A stretch of 64,000 nt of DNA from Chaunax sp. Z400. Lineage: Eukaryota; Chordata; Actinopteri; Lophiiformes; Chaunacidae. The stretch spans positions 18,824,781 through 18,888,780 of the forward strand of contig CM075183.1 in the NCBI GenBank assembly GCA_037577475.1, in the 5' to 3' direction. The translations under genes were made by a program, and so were the position numbers. How positions within the stretch are numbered: the stretch's first letter is position 1; each line of letters begins with the position of its first letter. Positions 1 through 11,485 of this stretch are shown here, one piece after another. The notes under the pieces are model-generated. The model had not been told where the DNA came from and did no database searches. It saw nothing but the letters and a program-made list of their open reading frames with translations.

Positions 1-1837
1 GTAGTTGTTGTTGTGCTCGATCCTCGTCACCATGGTGGAAACCAGCCGCTCCAGCTGCTCCGCGCGCTGCTTGCCCGTCTGAAGGACCTCCTCGTGATTG
101 GCCTTCTCTTGGCTGTCGTAGTCCATCACCGCCTGGTTGGTGATCAACGAGAGGGCAAAGACACGCATGCCGCAGTGACGCGCGATGATCACCTCGTGGA
201 CGGTGCTCATGCCTAGCAAAAAAAAAAGAAAAAAAAAGAAAAAGAGGGCATTTGAAATTAGTTACAACTTAAATGTGTATTTTCACAGCGCAGAAAATAT
301 GAAATGTGATGTCACAGAGTCAAGGCTCTGATGTTTCTATCTGACACAAGTGTATTTTTTACACGATGCCTTTTCCATACATCGAAAACACTGTAAAGTC
401 CATCAAAACTACTCACCCACAGCATCAGCTCCTAGTTTGTGCAGCATACGACACTCTGCGATGGTCTCAAACGAGGGTCCGCCCAGCACGCAGTAGACGC
501 CCTCTTTCAGGAAGTCGCCGTAGCCGAGCTCCTGTCCCACATCCATGGCCAGCTGCTGTAGCTCTCTGTCGTAGGCGTCGGACATGCAGGGGAAACGCAC
601 GCCAAACCTGCAAGGGGGGGAGAAGTCGAGAGACGGGCGGGAGGTTTAGTGAGGACCTTTAAAGGACCTGGTTTAGTATGGAAGTCTGTTTGCAAGATGC
701 CCAGGTGCAGAAAAAAAACATTTTAAAGTGCAGGATGTTCAGATTCACACACTTCATACCCACCTCTCGTCGTTTGGTCCGGCTAGCGGATTGTTCCCGG
801 CGAAGCCCGGCATGTTGATGTGGTCTTTGATGACCATAATGTCGCCCACTTTAAAGTCCTGATTGAGGCCTCCAGCCGCGTTGGTGAGCATCACCGTCTC
901 CACACCGAGCAGCTTGAAGATGCGTATAGGCAGCGTGATCTGGAAACACACGTATGTAAGTAAGTAAGTACGGACAAGAGGGCGCTTTGTTTTAAAGGAT
1001 CTTTCATCAGCATGACAGAGGGCCACAGATTTCACAGCAAGGTGCTCCCTGATGCAATCAGTTCCACTTGCAGCGCACACACCTTCTGGACTGGGTAGCC
1101 CTCGTACAAGTGGAAGCGCCCCTGCATGCAAACACACGGCCTCCCCCTTAAGGTGCCGAACACCAGACGCCCTGCATGGCCGTGAACTGCAAGAAAAAAA
1201 ACGAACAAAAAACAACAACAACACACAAACCAGTCAGTGCATATGAACAGTGAATGGAAACCAGTCAGCAGCTTAAAGGGTCTGTCGTTAACCTCACCAG
1301 TGCTCTGTGGAAAGTTGGGGATGTCCTTGTAGTTGAAGATAACCTGGTCCTTTAAAATGTCAGCGAGCGCTCCAAGGCCGGAGCCGCACACGATGCCCAC
1401 TGTGGGTCTGACGTCTGTCTGGGCCAGCAGCCAATCAGCAGTGGCCTTGCAATCATCAAAGCTGTAGCTGGATGACATAGAAAAGGGCGCCAGAGGTTAG
1501 GATGGTCTCTTTTAGCGAGTAGAGCAGCAATCAATACAAAACTTTAATCAAATACACTTGATCTTATCTTTAATGTTAAAGTGCTTTGAGTCAAGCCTTG
1601 TGAATGAGAGAATAAACCACGAAAAGATCAGGATAAAACATCTAATAGTGACTCATATTTTTTTAAATATATATTTTTTAAAATGATATCTTAATAATTC
1701 TAATAATGTCAATATTTTTTTTGCCGATTGGTGTCAGGTTCATTCACATCTCTTTGCCTCCTAATTCACTCATTAATGTCATGTGATACAGGATTTGATG
1801 CCTAATCTGTTACTAATAAGGATATGATTTTTGAGGA

Positions 1838-1874
<37 letters not shown>

Positions 1875-2397
1875 TCCTGCAGTCACACAGCATCACACAC
1901 TTCAGTGGTGACTTCTTTTGGTGTGCTCAGTGGAAACAGCACATCCATTCATCCTTTGTGATTTGTGTAATTGATTTAATAAGACAAACTGTTAGTTTTA
2001 CCTCTATTTAAGCATGGGTCAATGGATTTACACACGTGTCTGGTCCTGAAAGACTGAGCTATAAATAAAGATAAGTAATACTTCGTTCATTTTATAGTAA
2101 TACAGTAAAGTTAAACAAAGTCACTCCATGCTGTAGATTATTAGTATTTCTAATGGTTAAACTGGCACAGATTAATCATCATCAATCACATTGACTCCTG
2201 AAGAATGAATGAACGCTTGTTCCGTTTAATGCCATTTGCCCACGGCGCATGTGCGCATTATTGCCCAGAATATTCTTTTGCCCAGCATGAGGACCTGCCC
2301 GTGAAGGGGGCACGTGCTCAGCAGAGAGGGAAGAGGAAAACTGAGAGTACAGTCTGTTAAAAAAAAACACTCACCCTTTGGTAGCCTCGGGAAACAT
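1..2397 (-). CDS. pnp: Purine nucleoside phosphorylase, six exons, 3' end cut by window edge
   Basis: Cytosolic trimeric enzyme that splits purine nucleosides with phosphate to give the free base and ribose-1-phosphate in purine salvage. Exons, in transcript order: 2397-2375, 1467-1298, 1186-1083, 939-764, 607-417, 212-1; all junctions are GT-AG and in phase. They give 292 residues, against 289 for the human enzyme as I recall it, so only the last few codons and the stop are missing. Visible motifs are GSGLG (phosphate loop), GRFHLYEGYP (His near the ribose), GPSFETIAEC (substrate Glu), VGMSTV and SLITNQ (purine-binding Asn). The start is the ATG at 2397, in a 23-nt first exon. An in-frame ATG at 1478 lies in the intron just before the exon 2 acceptor. 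Teleosts have several pnp paralogues (pnp4a, pnp5a and others); I cannot say which one this is. Family assignment is certain. Confidence 0.93.
1839..1873. repeat. (AC)n microsatellite in pnp intron 1
   Basis: About 17 perfect AC units in the 907-bp first intron of pnp. Confidence 0.95.
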
Positions 2398-3389
2398 AAC
2401 GGGAGTTTAAATGAGTGTCAGATGAGGTAAGAAAAAGGAATAAATGCGCGAATAAACTCTTTTAACGTCGAAAAAAAAAAACAAGTTCCAAGATCAGGAA
2501 AACTTTAATCAAGAGCTCAGCTGTTGAAGATGTAAAGTATTAAAAAGTAAAAAGTAAAAAGTTTTAAAAATGTCTTTTCTTGATTTCTTCCGGTTCGAAG
2601 CCCGTTAAGTCTTCAGTTCTTCTCTCTGAGGAAAAAGCGCAGTTGCAGGATGTATTATAGTCTCAGAGCCACGCCCCCCCCTCCCCTCCTTCACCACTCC
2701 CCCTCCCCTCCTTCGCCACCACCTCTCCTCAAGATGACGCATGTTGCTGCTGCGGCCTCATTGGCTGGATGAACACACCTTCTAAACGTACACTTCTTTG
2801 CAGCAGTTAGTTAGTCACTAATTTTTTTGATGGGTGGTAGTTAACCTTTTACTTTTGACATAAATAAAAAAAATGAAATAGGGAATGAGAGAGGAGACAA
2901 GTGAATGAAAAGATACCTGTTTATTGCAGCTCAGACTTTTAAGGGCCCTGAGCAGCAGCAAGATACTGTAAATCCCCCACTGGAGTCCAGATGGTGGTGG
3001 TGGCTGATGACTCTGCTGATGATCTAGCGGTACAGAGAGAATCATATTTAAATAGCAAGCAGCATTGATAGGCTAACAATGAAGTGTTAAAGGATAGTTA
3101 CTGTGATCTTACTGTGATCATCTTGTGTTTCGAGCTCTGTTTCCCACTGCTGTTTGCCACGGTGGCTCGATTTGATCTGTGTTACACGCCTCTCGACTAC
3201 CTCAATCTGTTTAGAATCGGTAGATTGTCCTGGAACCGCTTCAGCCCTGTCTGATTTGTTAGTTTAATACAAGTTGGGTGCTGGACTTTAATCCTTGCTT
3301 TATTTCAGCAATGCTTTATGGAACAGTCGTCTGGACTAAATGTTCTGTAAGCGATGTGCCATAATAAATAATGGTACAGTGGGAAAGAG
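2398..3389. other. pnp upstream region, no further gene seen
   Basis: Sequence upstream of the pnp start, presumably 5' UTR and promoter. A C-rich block (about 2670-2715, runs of CCCCTCC on the plus strand) could be a GC-type promoter element. No TATA box stands out at a fixed distance and I could not place the transcription start. Confidence 0.4.
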
Positions 3390-3545
3390 GTAGGATTCAG
3401 TAAGTTTATACTTCTTCCTGCTCCTTTTCGGACATGGAATTTGACTTTTTTTTTATAAGAGTTGGATTAATGAATATATTGTGTATCTTTTTTTTCTTCT
3501 TTTGTTTTTACATGTTTGGAATAAACATGATCAAAATCAAAGTGA
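3390..3545 (+). repeat. Probable LINE 3'-end remnant
   Basis: The stretch contains wording I recognise from common teleost LINE tails: TACTTCTTCCTGCTCCTTTT, then CGGACATG, a T-rich run, and TGGAATAAACATGATCAAAA ending in an A-rich tract. Recognition is from memory of teleost repeats, not from a search. Confidence 0.5.
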
Positions 3546-6500
3546 AAAAAGTGCAGGCTTTGAAATGTACTCAAAGTATAAAAGTGCTGTGACAACTATA
3601 CAAACAAATGTGCAAGTCCAAAACGACAAAGATATCTGACCAGGAATCACACAGCATGAACTCATGCGTGTTCCAGAAACTTTTGCAATAACAAAAACTA
3701 TTGTTACTGTTCCTGCAAATCACACTGCTCACCGGCAAAGATGACACCACAGTCCACTTCCTGTTTTGGGGTTTTAGTTCTTCATAGTTGTTTATATATC
3801 TGAAGAACAGTATAGCCTGTGTCACCATGCTAGTTAAAATAATTCAATGACTGACCTTTACCGTGGTTTAATTATGCAGGTAAATACAGACAGCCAAAGG
3901 CCTGTCAAAGTCCACCAGCAGCCAAAACATGGAGCGCTTACGCCACAACATACAGTCTGACAGAGATGGACCTTGACATATTGTTTGACATTAACACAAA
4001 AATGCCTTGGAGTATGTTATGATTTCCTGACGAGTCAACCACCTCTCTGTTTTGGCCCCCTACTATCTCTTGTTAGTAATTAGTTGGCGCTTTCTGATAA
4101 CACAACAGGATCCCCTACGTCCATCTCTGGGTTATAGCCAACACGCCTTTGGCTCAGCCAATGAGTGGAGGCCATCTGAACGCTGTCAGTTTTTACAGTC
4201 AAATGAAATGTCAATAAAAGGTGAAGAGTCTCTTCCACCAGGAGTGTTTTTGGATTTATCGTTTTACATTAATAAATATTTCTCATTTCTTCTTTGTGAG
4301 TTAATTTATTGGAGTGATGTCTTACTTGTATTTTTGTAAGCATTATGATTACAAAATTGTATACAGTAAAAAAACATTTAAAAAAGAGAGAACATTTTTT
4401 TAATACATTTTTTAATCGAATGACACCATTAGAAAATTAATATGAAGAAAACTCTTAATTTTAGAGTTATATTCTTGTACTTAGTGATATTTGTATTAAC
4501 ACACAGGCCATCCCCTCAAATGGTTTTATACAGAAGCTAACATGCTAGCATGGATCCAAAGGGTGACATCCCACACCGTTCTGTGCTTGTTGAACACAGC
4601 GGTCATGGGATACGATGTCAGCAGACACCAAAGTGACATGTTAGTTTCTAATACCACACGCCTTGGTTTGGATTTTACACCAATAATCTGACACGTTTGA
4701 TGTAATTTGCGTAGCTGAGATTTCTCACACTGTGGAGTCTTGACCTGAAATCATGAGATTTGAACATAAAACACGTTATTTAACTCCTCTGAAGGCTACT
4801 GTAACTTCAGGAGACATACTTAATGACGGACACGCCTTTATTCAGGCTTCCTAAAATCATTCTTTACTGCTACAAAACTTGTGTAACCGTAATTTAACAG
4901 AAATATATGGATAAGAGTAAAAACAATATGTTACGTTGTTTTTTGTGTCTACAATTTATGACTTACTATGTTTTCAGAACAAAAAGATCATTTGTAATAT
5001 TAAAACTCTTCCCTCTTTTCTTTTTTTTTATAAGAGATAGACAGACATACACTCTACTGCCATTCTAGTTCTTCCTGTTGTCTTTCTATATCCTCATATA
5101 AAGTACAGTACATATAGGTTGTACAAATATTTCGTATTTTTGTCACAAAATGTCACAAAAAAGACCAGAATCAACCTTTAATGTGTCCTCGATTCTTTAC
5201 AGATCTATACAGAATCATCTGTTCTGCTCACAGTGGGACAAACATCTGATAGTAAATATTTACCTTATGGGACAAATTGTACATTAAAGGTTGACCCATT
5301 TTGGCCTGATGCCCCAGTTTTTTTTGTTTTTTTTGGGTGGGGGGAGGTATCTCACATTTTCTGTGTATTTGTATTGATGTAAAAAGGAGATTTTCTTGCA
5401 CAACGTTACATCAAACTAACTCATTGCTCTCTGCAGACCTTCCAGTTCCTTCCCAACATTGATGGACATTCATCACTTTTGCACCTCCTCTGAACAGCTG
5501 AGGCCACTGATTAGCTTGAGATGTCACATTAAATGTAAAAGGGAAAACTCAGTGTATCCAAAAAGACCTTTATTTAAAACAACGCATAAAGTGACACAGC
5601 CCTAAAATAATGTAGTCTATGTTCCGTTTCTAACAGGGAGCACTGAGCTCTACAAAGCAAAGATGGAGTGAAATGTCTATAAATTGGACAACATTATTTG
5701 TGCACATACAAAATATGGATCTAATCCATCCCCAAAGACTGGGGTGGCCCTTGTTATTTACATTTTGTGATGATCATAGATTTTTTTTCCCTTTGCCCAA
5801 AAGCACAATGCTGAGGACGTCGATGCTGTATCAGTTAGAATGTCACAGCTGTTTGGCTGCATGTGCATTTAGATGATGAATTATGGTATGACATGTTGCC
5901 ATCAGCTGATGAAGCTGCTCATGAGCTTCTTCCTGATCTTATCTGTGATGTCATCAATGGAACAACTGACTGTAGCGAACAGGAAACTGGTCAGCACAAT
6001 TCAGGTCATCGCTTTGGTTAAATTTACCACTTGTTTCAGTGTCACTGCTCCCGTGAACTTTTTATCGTCCTTCATCAGATGACTGCTACTTAAATGAATG
6101 CCAATGTTGCGACATAGAAGAGGCGAAAATCAATAAATCCAGCTTTTAAGTGCAGAAGAGTGCTTCATAGAGCACCTATCATTTAAAAAGATCATTAAAG
6201 TCCGTCTTGTTTTGTATGAAAATTCTGCTTTGTAACAGTAAATCAGTGAATACTCCCAAAGTCTTAGATTTAAAGGGAGTCGAAACACAACAATGCCCCC
6301 AAATGAACGCATGTTTTTAGGACATACATTTGTTTGGACTTTTTGATTTAAATCCTTTCCTAAGGTCTTATTTTTTTTCTACTACCTGTAACCCAGACTT
6401 TGCTTTGCAGCCTTGTGTCTTCCTGAAAGAAGCTGAATTATGCCTTAACATAAAAACGTCTTGGTTTCTTGGAAACGTAGCAAAGGTTCATTGTCTCCTG

Positions 6501-8940
6501 GTGTCATTCCTGCAGTAAAACATACAGTAAATCACAAAAAACTGAAACACTGTCTGTGAATCAGTAAATGGGTCAAGTGCTTGTACATTTGTGGTGAGGG
6601 CAAATAACGTAAGAGGGACAAATTCCTCTCATTACTGTTGCACAGAATTGTATAACAACTTTCTGCTGCACACACACACACAGAATGGATCCTTGCAAAG
6701 GCTTTCTGCACATAAATGGAAATACAATCTCGAAGTCATTTCAAAGGAAGCTGGGATGTTAGGGGCTTGATGGGAAGCATCATAAAGGACATCCAGAAAG
6801 TGTAACCCAGTCAGTATGACATCGCCTTAAAAAGATACACCTCAGAGGAATAGATAAAAAGCAATCATTTAAAAAAAAGCCGATGTATCCAGCAATAAAT
6901 GGACATATTAGATGCACTTTCTACTAGAACAGGTTTACTGGCTTAAATGTTTAAAAAAGAAACTCCTTCCAAAAAGCCCAGTCGGCTCTGATTGGTCATA
7001 TCAAGGTCTCACGGGGTTTTTAAAATGTGTCTGAGATATTTCTGCTACAGGCAATAAAAATCGTTTACCTAAAACGAGCAAATAAATAAGAGAAAAAGCA
7101 GAACAAACATCCAATAAAAACAGAAGACATGCGGTGACAAACATAAACGATTTTAAGAGTTCTCCTCAGTGTACGATATAGTGATGAAAGTGTGCGTTAC
7201 ATAACAGTCTTATCTCCGAGATAACGCTGGGAAAACAACCATGTGACCTGGAGAAAAGTCAAAGGTTGGCTTTTTGCATTGACAGCGACACTGGCATGAC
7301 GGGCCAGATGATCTCGTAAAAAACTCCAAATCACGTCAGGTATCGACAAGACCATACATGGATATTTGCTCATATTCATTTGGCACCATCATCATCATCA
7401 GTGCAGGTCTGATAATATATATATATATATATATTTTCTTCCTGCTCTTTGTGCCACGAGGGTTTTTTTACTACCCTCAGACTCAGCTGCATTTTCTAAA
7501 ATTCATATCTCAGCATCTGATGGAGTAAAATATGGCATTTTATCCTTAGGGCTCTAAAATGACATTTTGCAGTGTGAAAAAAAACACCCAACGAGTATAG
7601 CAGCACTCCAAATATACATATATACATGCGAGACTCTCCACTTTCTAGGTTGTATTACATAAACAGTACATGTGAAAGAGCTCTGGGTGTAACACAGAGA
7701 CATTCCTCATGCCTGCATGCAGATGTTATGATTTGAAACAGTAGCACATTGCATCCACATGTGAGAACACCATCATGTGGTCTCATTTTCAAGGGCTCTT
7801 GAAACGCTACACACTGATCTGGTTCACAAGGCGGAGATTAAGGTGGGAAACTGGACCTGGAAGCATGGCCGTGTGCAGCGCTTTAGAATTACCGAGGATC
7901 CAAAAGCTGTAGCTGGCTAGGGAGGTTCAGAAGTGATGGCAACTGAGGTAAATGATCATCAGAGCAGAGAAAGGAAAGAAAACGTGATATGTATAAACAC
8001 AAGATATGGAATTACTTAGTGAAGGCCTTAAAGTTTGTGCTGATGGAGAAAGATCAGATTAGCATCATTGACTATAACTGGACTCGTGAAGGCAGATATT
8101 AGAGCTATTTGCAGACTGCCATGCTGCATTGCATTAAGAGAAATGAATGGAGGACAGATAGCATGTGGTTCATGTACTGTAGCGACTGAGATAAGTGTTT
8201 CCTCCTTGTTTGATTCAATGTTTTCTGCCACAAAAGATTTACGAGTCGTCTAAAGATGTGAAATAAGAAAATCAAAGAGGAAAGAAATGAAACAAAATAG
8301 GAGTCACCTTTACTTTGGCTCATGAGTTACTGATCATTTATTCGAAGCTTGTATTTTGTTGCAGCTCCCCTTTAAATTGTCATTTCCTTTACCAGCATTT
8401 TGTTTCACCCTCCAATTTTACATTTGAGCCATCAGACAACAAGAAAACATGCAGCCGTCCACATGTCACACATCACTGACTCTGTCGAAGAGCAGTAATG
8501 ACCTCTTGAGGCTGCTTTTGTAAGTTAAAGCTACATCTACACCTACTGGACACCTAACTCACACTTGAGTGGAACTGATAGACTTTTGCGAGACATTTGT
8601 CTAAATCGTCTGCTCACTGTCCTGCAGGATCTTTCGTAGATTTTTAAGTTGATAAGCTGAGAGACTGAGAGCTGCTGTATGTATCTACTGCATCTTCTCT
8701 TTATATCCTGGTACTCCTCTCTTAGACGTGAGCGTGAGACAGATAACCACCAGATGGAGTGAGAGGTTAGTTTTGAACACGTCTCCAATCCCTTCATCAA
8801 CTTGACACCTTTTTAGTATTTTAGTTTTCAATGAAAACTCTCAGGGATATTGACATAAAAACACAGTTTACTGCATTCAACATGCACATCCATGCATGGA
8901 CCTCATGTTTTCCCAACTTATTTTCATTGTGTCTCGTCTG
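3546..8940. other. Gene-free stretch between pnp and kcnj10, left part
   Basis: No open frame here has splice signals, a domain or a recognisable family. All frames over 60 codons are scattered and lack any motif. The DNA is AT-rich with short homopolymers, a (TA)n tract at 7412-7434 and fragments resembling dispersed repeats. I see no RNA gene. Confidence 0.5.
7412..7434. repeat. (TA)n microsatellite
   Basis: Alternating TA run of about 11 units, followed by a T-rich stretch. Confidence 0.85.
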
Positions 8941-8944
8941 CTTT

Positions 8945-9015
8945 GTGTCTATAACTGCTTATCCTCACAGGGTGACAGGAGGCTGGAGTCGTTCCCAGGC
9001 TAACATTGGACTGTG
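8945..9015 (+). repeat. Teleost dispersed repeat fragment
   Basis: Reads TATAACTGCTTATCCTCACA, then GGGTGACAGGAGGCTGGAGT and TCCCAGGCTAACATTGG. This matches the core of a very common fish dispersed repeat that I know as CCGCTTATCC...GGGTCGCGGG...CTGGAGCC. Assignment is from memory. Confidence 0.55.
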
Positions 9016-9112
9016 CTGCTTCTCTGTAAATGTCTGCATATCTGCGTATGAAAGGCTGCCTGTTTTTATCCATTTTTTAAATAAAGTATTCATGGAGTTT
9101 TACAGTTTATAA

Positions 9113-9330
9113 CACAACCCCCTTTATGCAAAAAAAAAGTTGGGACACTGTAAAATGTAAATAGAAACAAAAAAAATGTGTTGATTTGCAACATATGTAA
9201 TCGTAAACAGAACAAAGACAACATATCAAATGTTGAAATTGAGAGATTTTATTGTTTTTTTTGAAAATTATAAACCCATTTTGAATTTGATGCCAGCAAA
9301 ACATTTTTTTTAAAAGTTGGGAAAGTGGCA
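9113..9330. mobile_element. MITE copy 1 (terminal AAAAAGTTGGGACACTG family)
   Basis: The left end reads ACAACCCCC, then AAAAAAAGTTGGGACACTG, then TAAAATGTAAATA, followed by internal text such as AACATATCAAATGTTGAAA and CATTTTGAATTTGATG. The reverse complements of 36400-36442 and 46700-46752 carry the same end, so this is a repeated inverted-terminus element. It resembles an abundant short non-autonomous DNA element of teleosts. The right end is not clear. Confidence 0.7.
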
Positions 9331-11410
9331 ACAAAAGACTGTAAAAGTAGTGAAATGCTAAAAGAAACCAGCTGGTGGAACATCTCAACATTAATGAGGT
9401 CGAATGGCAACAGGTTAGAAACATGATTGGGTATGAAAAAAAAAAAAAAGAGCATCCAGAGAGGCGGAGTCTTTCTGAAGTGTGTGAACACTTTCACACC
9501 TTTTTTTAATGCCGTATGCATGAAGCGCTTTTTTGGGGGGGTGAAAGTGACAGAACGAAAGAAGAAATAAAGGGGAGGGTCATTGTGCAACATGTGATGG
9601 AAACACAAACCTTTTTCCTGGGCCAAAGAGACAGATCAACAAAGAGAGGGGTGGAAAAAAGGAAGGAGGAGGAGGAAAAAAAGGAGAAGGCCTTCCGACC
9701 TTCCTTCCACCATTATGTGCTTTCTCTCCTTCCTCCATACCTCCTCTTTCATTGGTCCACGAACTCCTCTCTCCTCCATCCTGGTCCTTCATGTCTCCTT
9801 TTTTTTTTTTTTTTTGTCTGCCCCTTCAACTCCTTCCTCTTCTCCTTTGTGTCGTCGTACAGTGAGTCCTGCCCTCGTTGTCTTTTCTCCTCCCCTCCCT
9901 CTCTTGAGCGAGGGGAAGTGACCACTGACCTCCACGACTTAGTTTTCCTAAAACTCTCTCCGGTCTGAAAACAGAGAAGCTACGTCTTGGTTTCTGCTTA
10001 GTGAGGTTACATTCTTTCATCCATAAAAGAAGTGGGTTAAATATCATACAGAGAAATGGTGATTTTACTCTGCGGTATCTAATTCAGCCGTGCACTCCTT
10101 CTGGAAAACATGAAGGCAGCTTATTTCACCTGATATTTGGATCTTCTTTGGAAAACAAAACATCACACACGAGGAGTAAAACCTTCAAAATAAAAGAGGA
10201 AATAACTTACTAAACCCAAAACCACGTGCGGTTAAAATTGATTCCTTTTTATGCCAATGTAAATGAAATGAAATGTCTGCATGTGCTTGAGGAAGAGGAT
10301 GACAACCTCATTCTGAGAAACGCAAGAAACTGCAAAAGTACTGGGAAATGTCACTGTTACTGGGAAGTATTCATTCCCCCTTTGTACTTTTGACTTCACC
10401 TGCTGGGTTTCCAATCAACCAACGGGACTCTTTGTGCCCCAAAGCGGCTCTGCCACGAGGACCAGTTTGTGTTGAGGGAAAAACAAACGTGTGTTCTTAA
10501 GATTTTAGAAATTAAGAGAGGAGAATGAACAGATAAAACAAAGGAAAGCTACCTATAGGTCAGCTCTGTTCTTCTACCATGTTGTGTTAAGAGAGATGCA
10601 ACAGGTTAAACACAGTTAGCTGTAAAAGTGATGCTGGTGTTGAGCGGGTTATTTCAGGTCAGTGTTGCCAAAATAAGCAGTGAATTGTGGAAATTCCTTC
10701 CAAAGTGTTTTGACAACTGCAGCAAAGGTTCCTCAGCATCTAAATCTGTAACAGCCTCAATAGTCTTGTTTGCTGTGGTCGTGTTTTTCATCAGCTGCTT
10801 CACGGCTTCAGGTGCTGCCCACCCAGGAAACAAAGATTAACCCCGACCTGAACGGAGCCGAATCCTCATGAAATCGTCACCCAGAAGGTAAACACACACA
10901 TATAATCTGGGCCCCCATGGATTCAGGGCCCCATCGCTCCGGATGAGGGGAGCCCCAAACTCTGCAAGACAGGAGAGGGTGTCGAGGAGAAACAACACCC
11001 ACTGGCATGTTGGAGGGGCCCCGCAGATTGATGTGCATGTGAAACCAGCCTGGCCAGATATTGCGCAGTGACGCCTTTATTGTGCGGAGCGTCGCAGCTG
11101 CAGATTCATGCATCTGCGCCCCGCCTGGGGACTCTCATCTGGAAATACAATAAATTTAACCTGCGTCAAAACAAGGTTAAAAAGCAAGCTTTGAATGGTG
11201 GGCTGACAAGCTGACCTTTCTACTTTCTTTAGCATGAAAAATAGGCACCTAATAACTGTATAGGGAGGTAGACTGTATATATTACATTTATTAGAAAGGT
11301 GATACTCCAAAATAAATCCAAGAACGTTAAAAATAACTCATATATTTCACACAATCAGATTTTCAGACCTCCATGTCGACAATTAAAAACTATATTACTA
11401 ATTAACCATA

Positions 11411-11485
11411 AGATGAGACGAGATAAGATAAGATGAGATGAGATGAGATGAGATGAGATGACATGAGATGAGATGAGATGAGATG
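11411..11485. repeat. (GATGA)n pentanucleotide repeat beside a retroelement-like tail
   Basis: About 14 near-perfect GAGAT/GATGA units, followed at once by GTACCTTTATTGACG. That is similar to the CTTTATTGATCCC end of a common teleost retroelement, so the repeat may have grown from an element tail. Confidence 0.8.

Noticed and set aside
1298..1478. ATG at 1478 as the pnp start (MSSSYSFDD...)
   Set aside because: This ATG lies in the intron a few bases before a good acceptor. The exon at 2397-2375 joins in phase and restores the expected TKGYSF residues at the family's usual position.
9516..9968. 150-codon frame on the plus strand, with overlapping minus-strand frames
   Set aside because: Composition follows purine/pyrimidine-rich simple sequence (GAAAAAGG, TCCTCC runs). 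No motif; low complexity explains the open frames.
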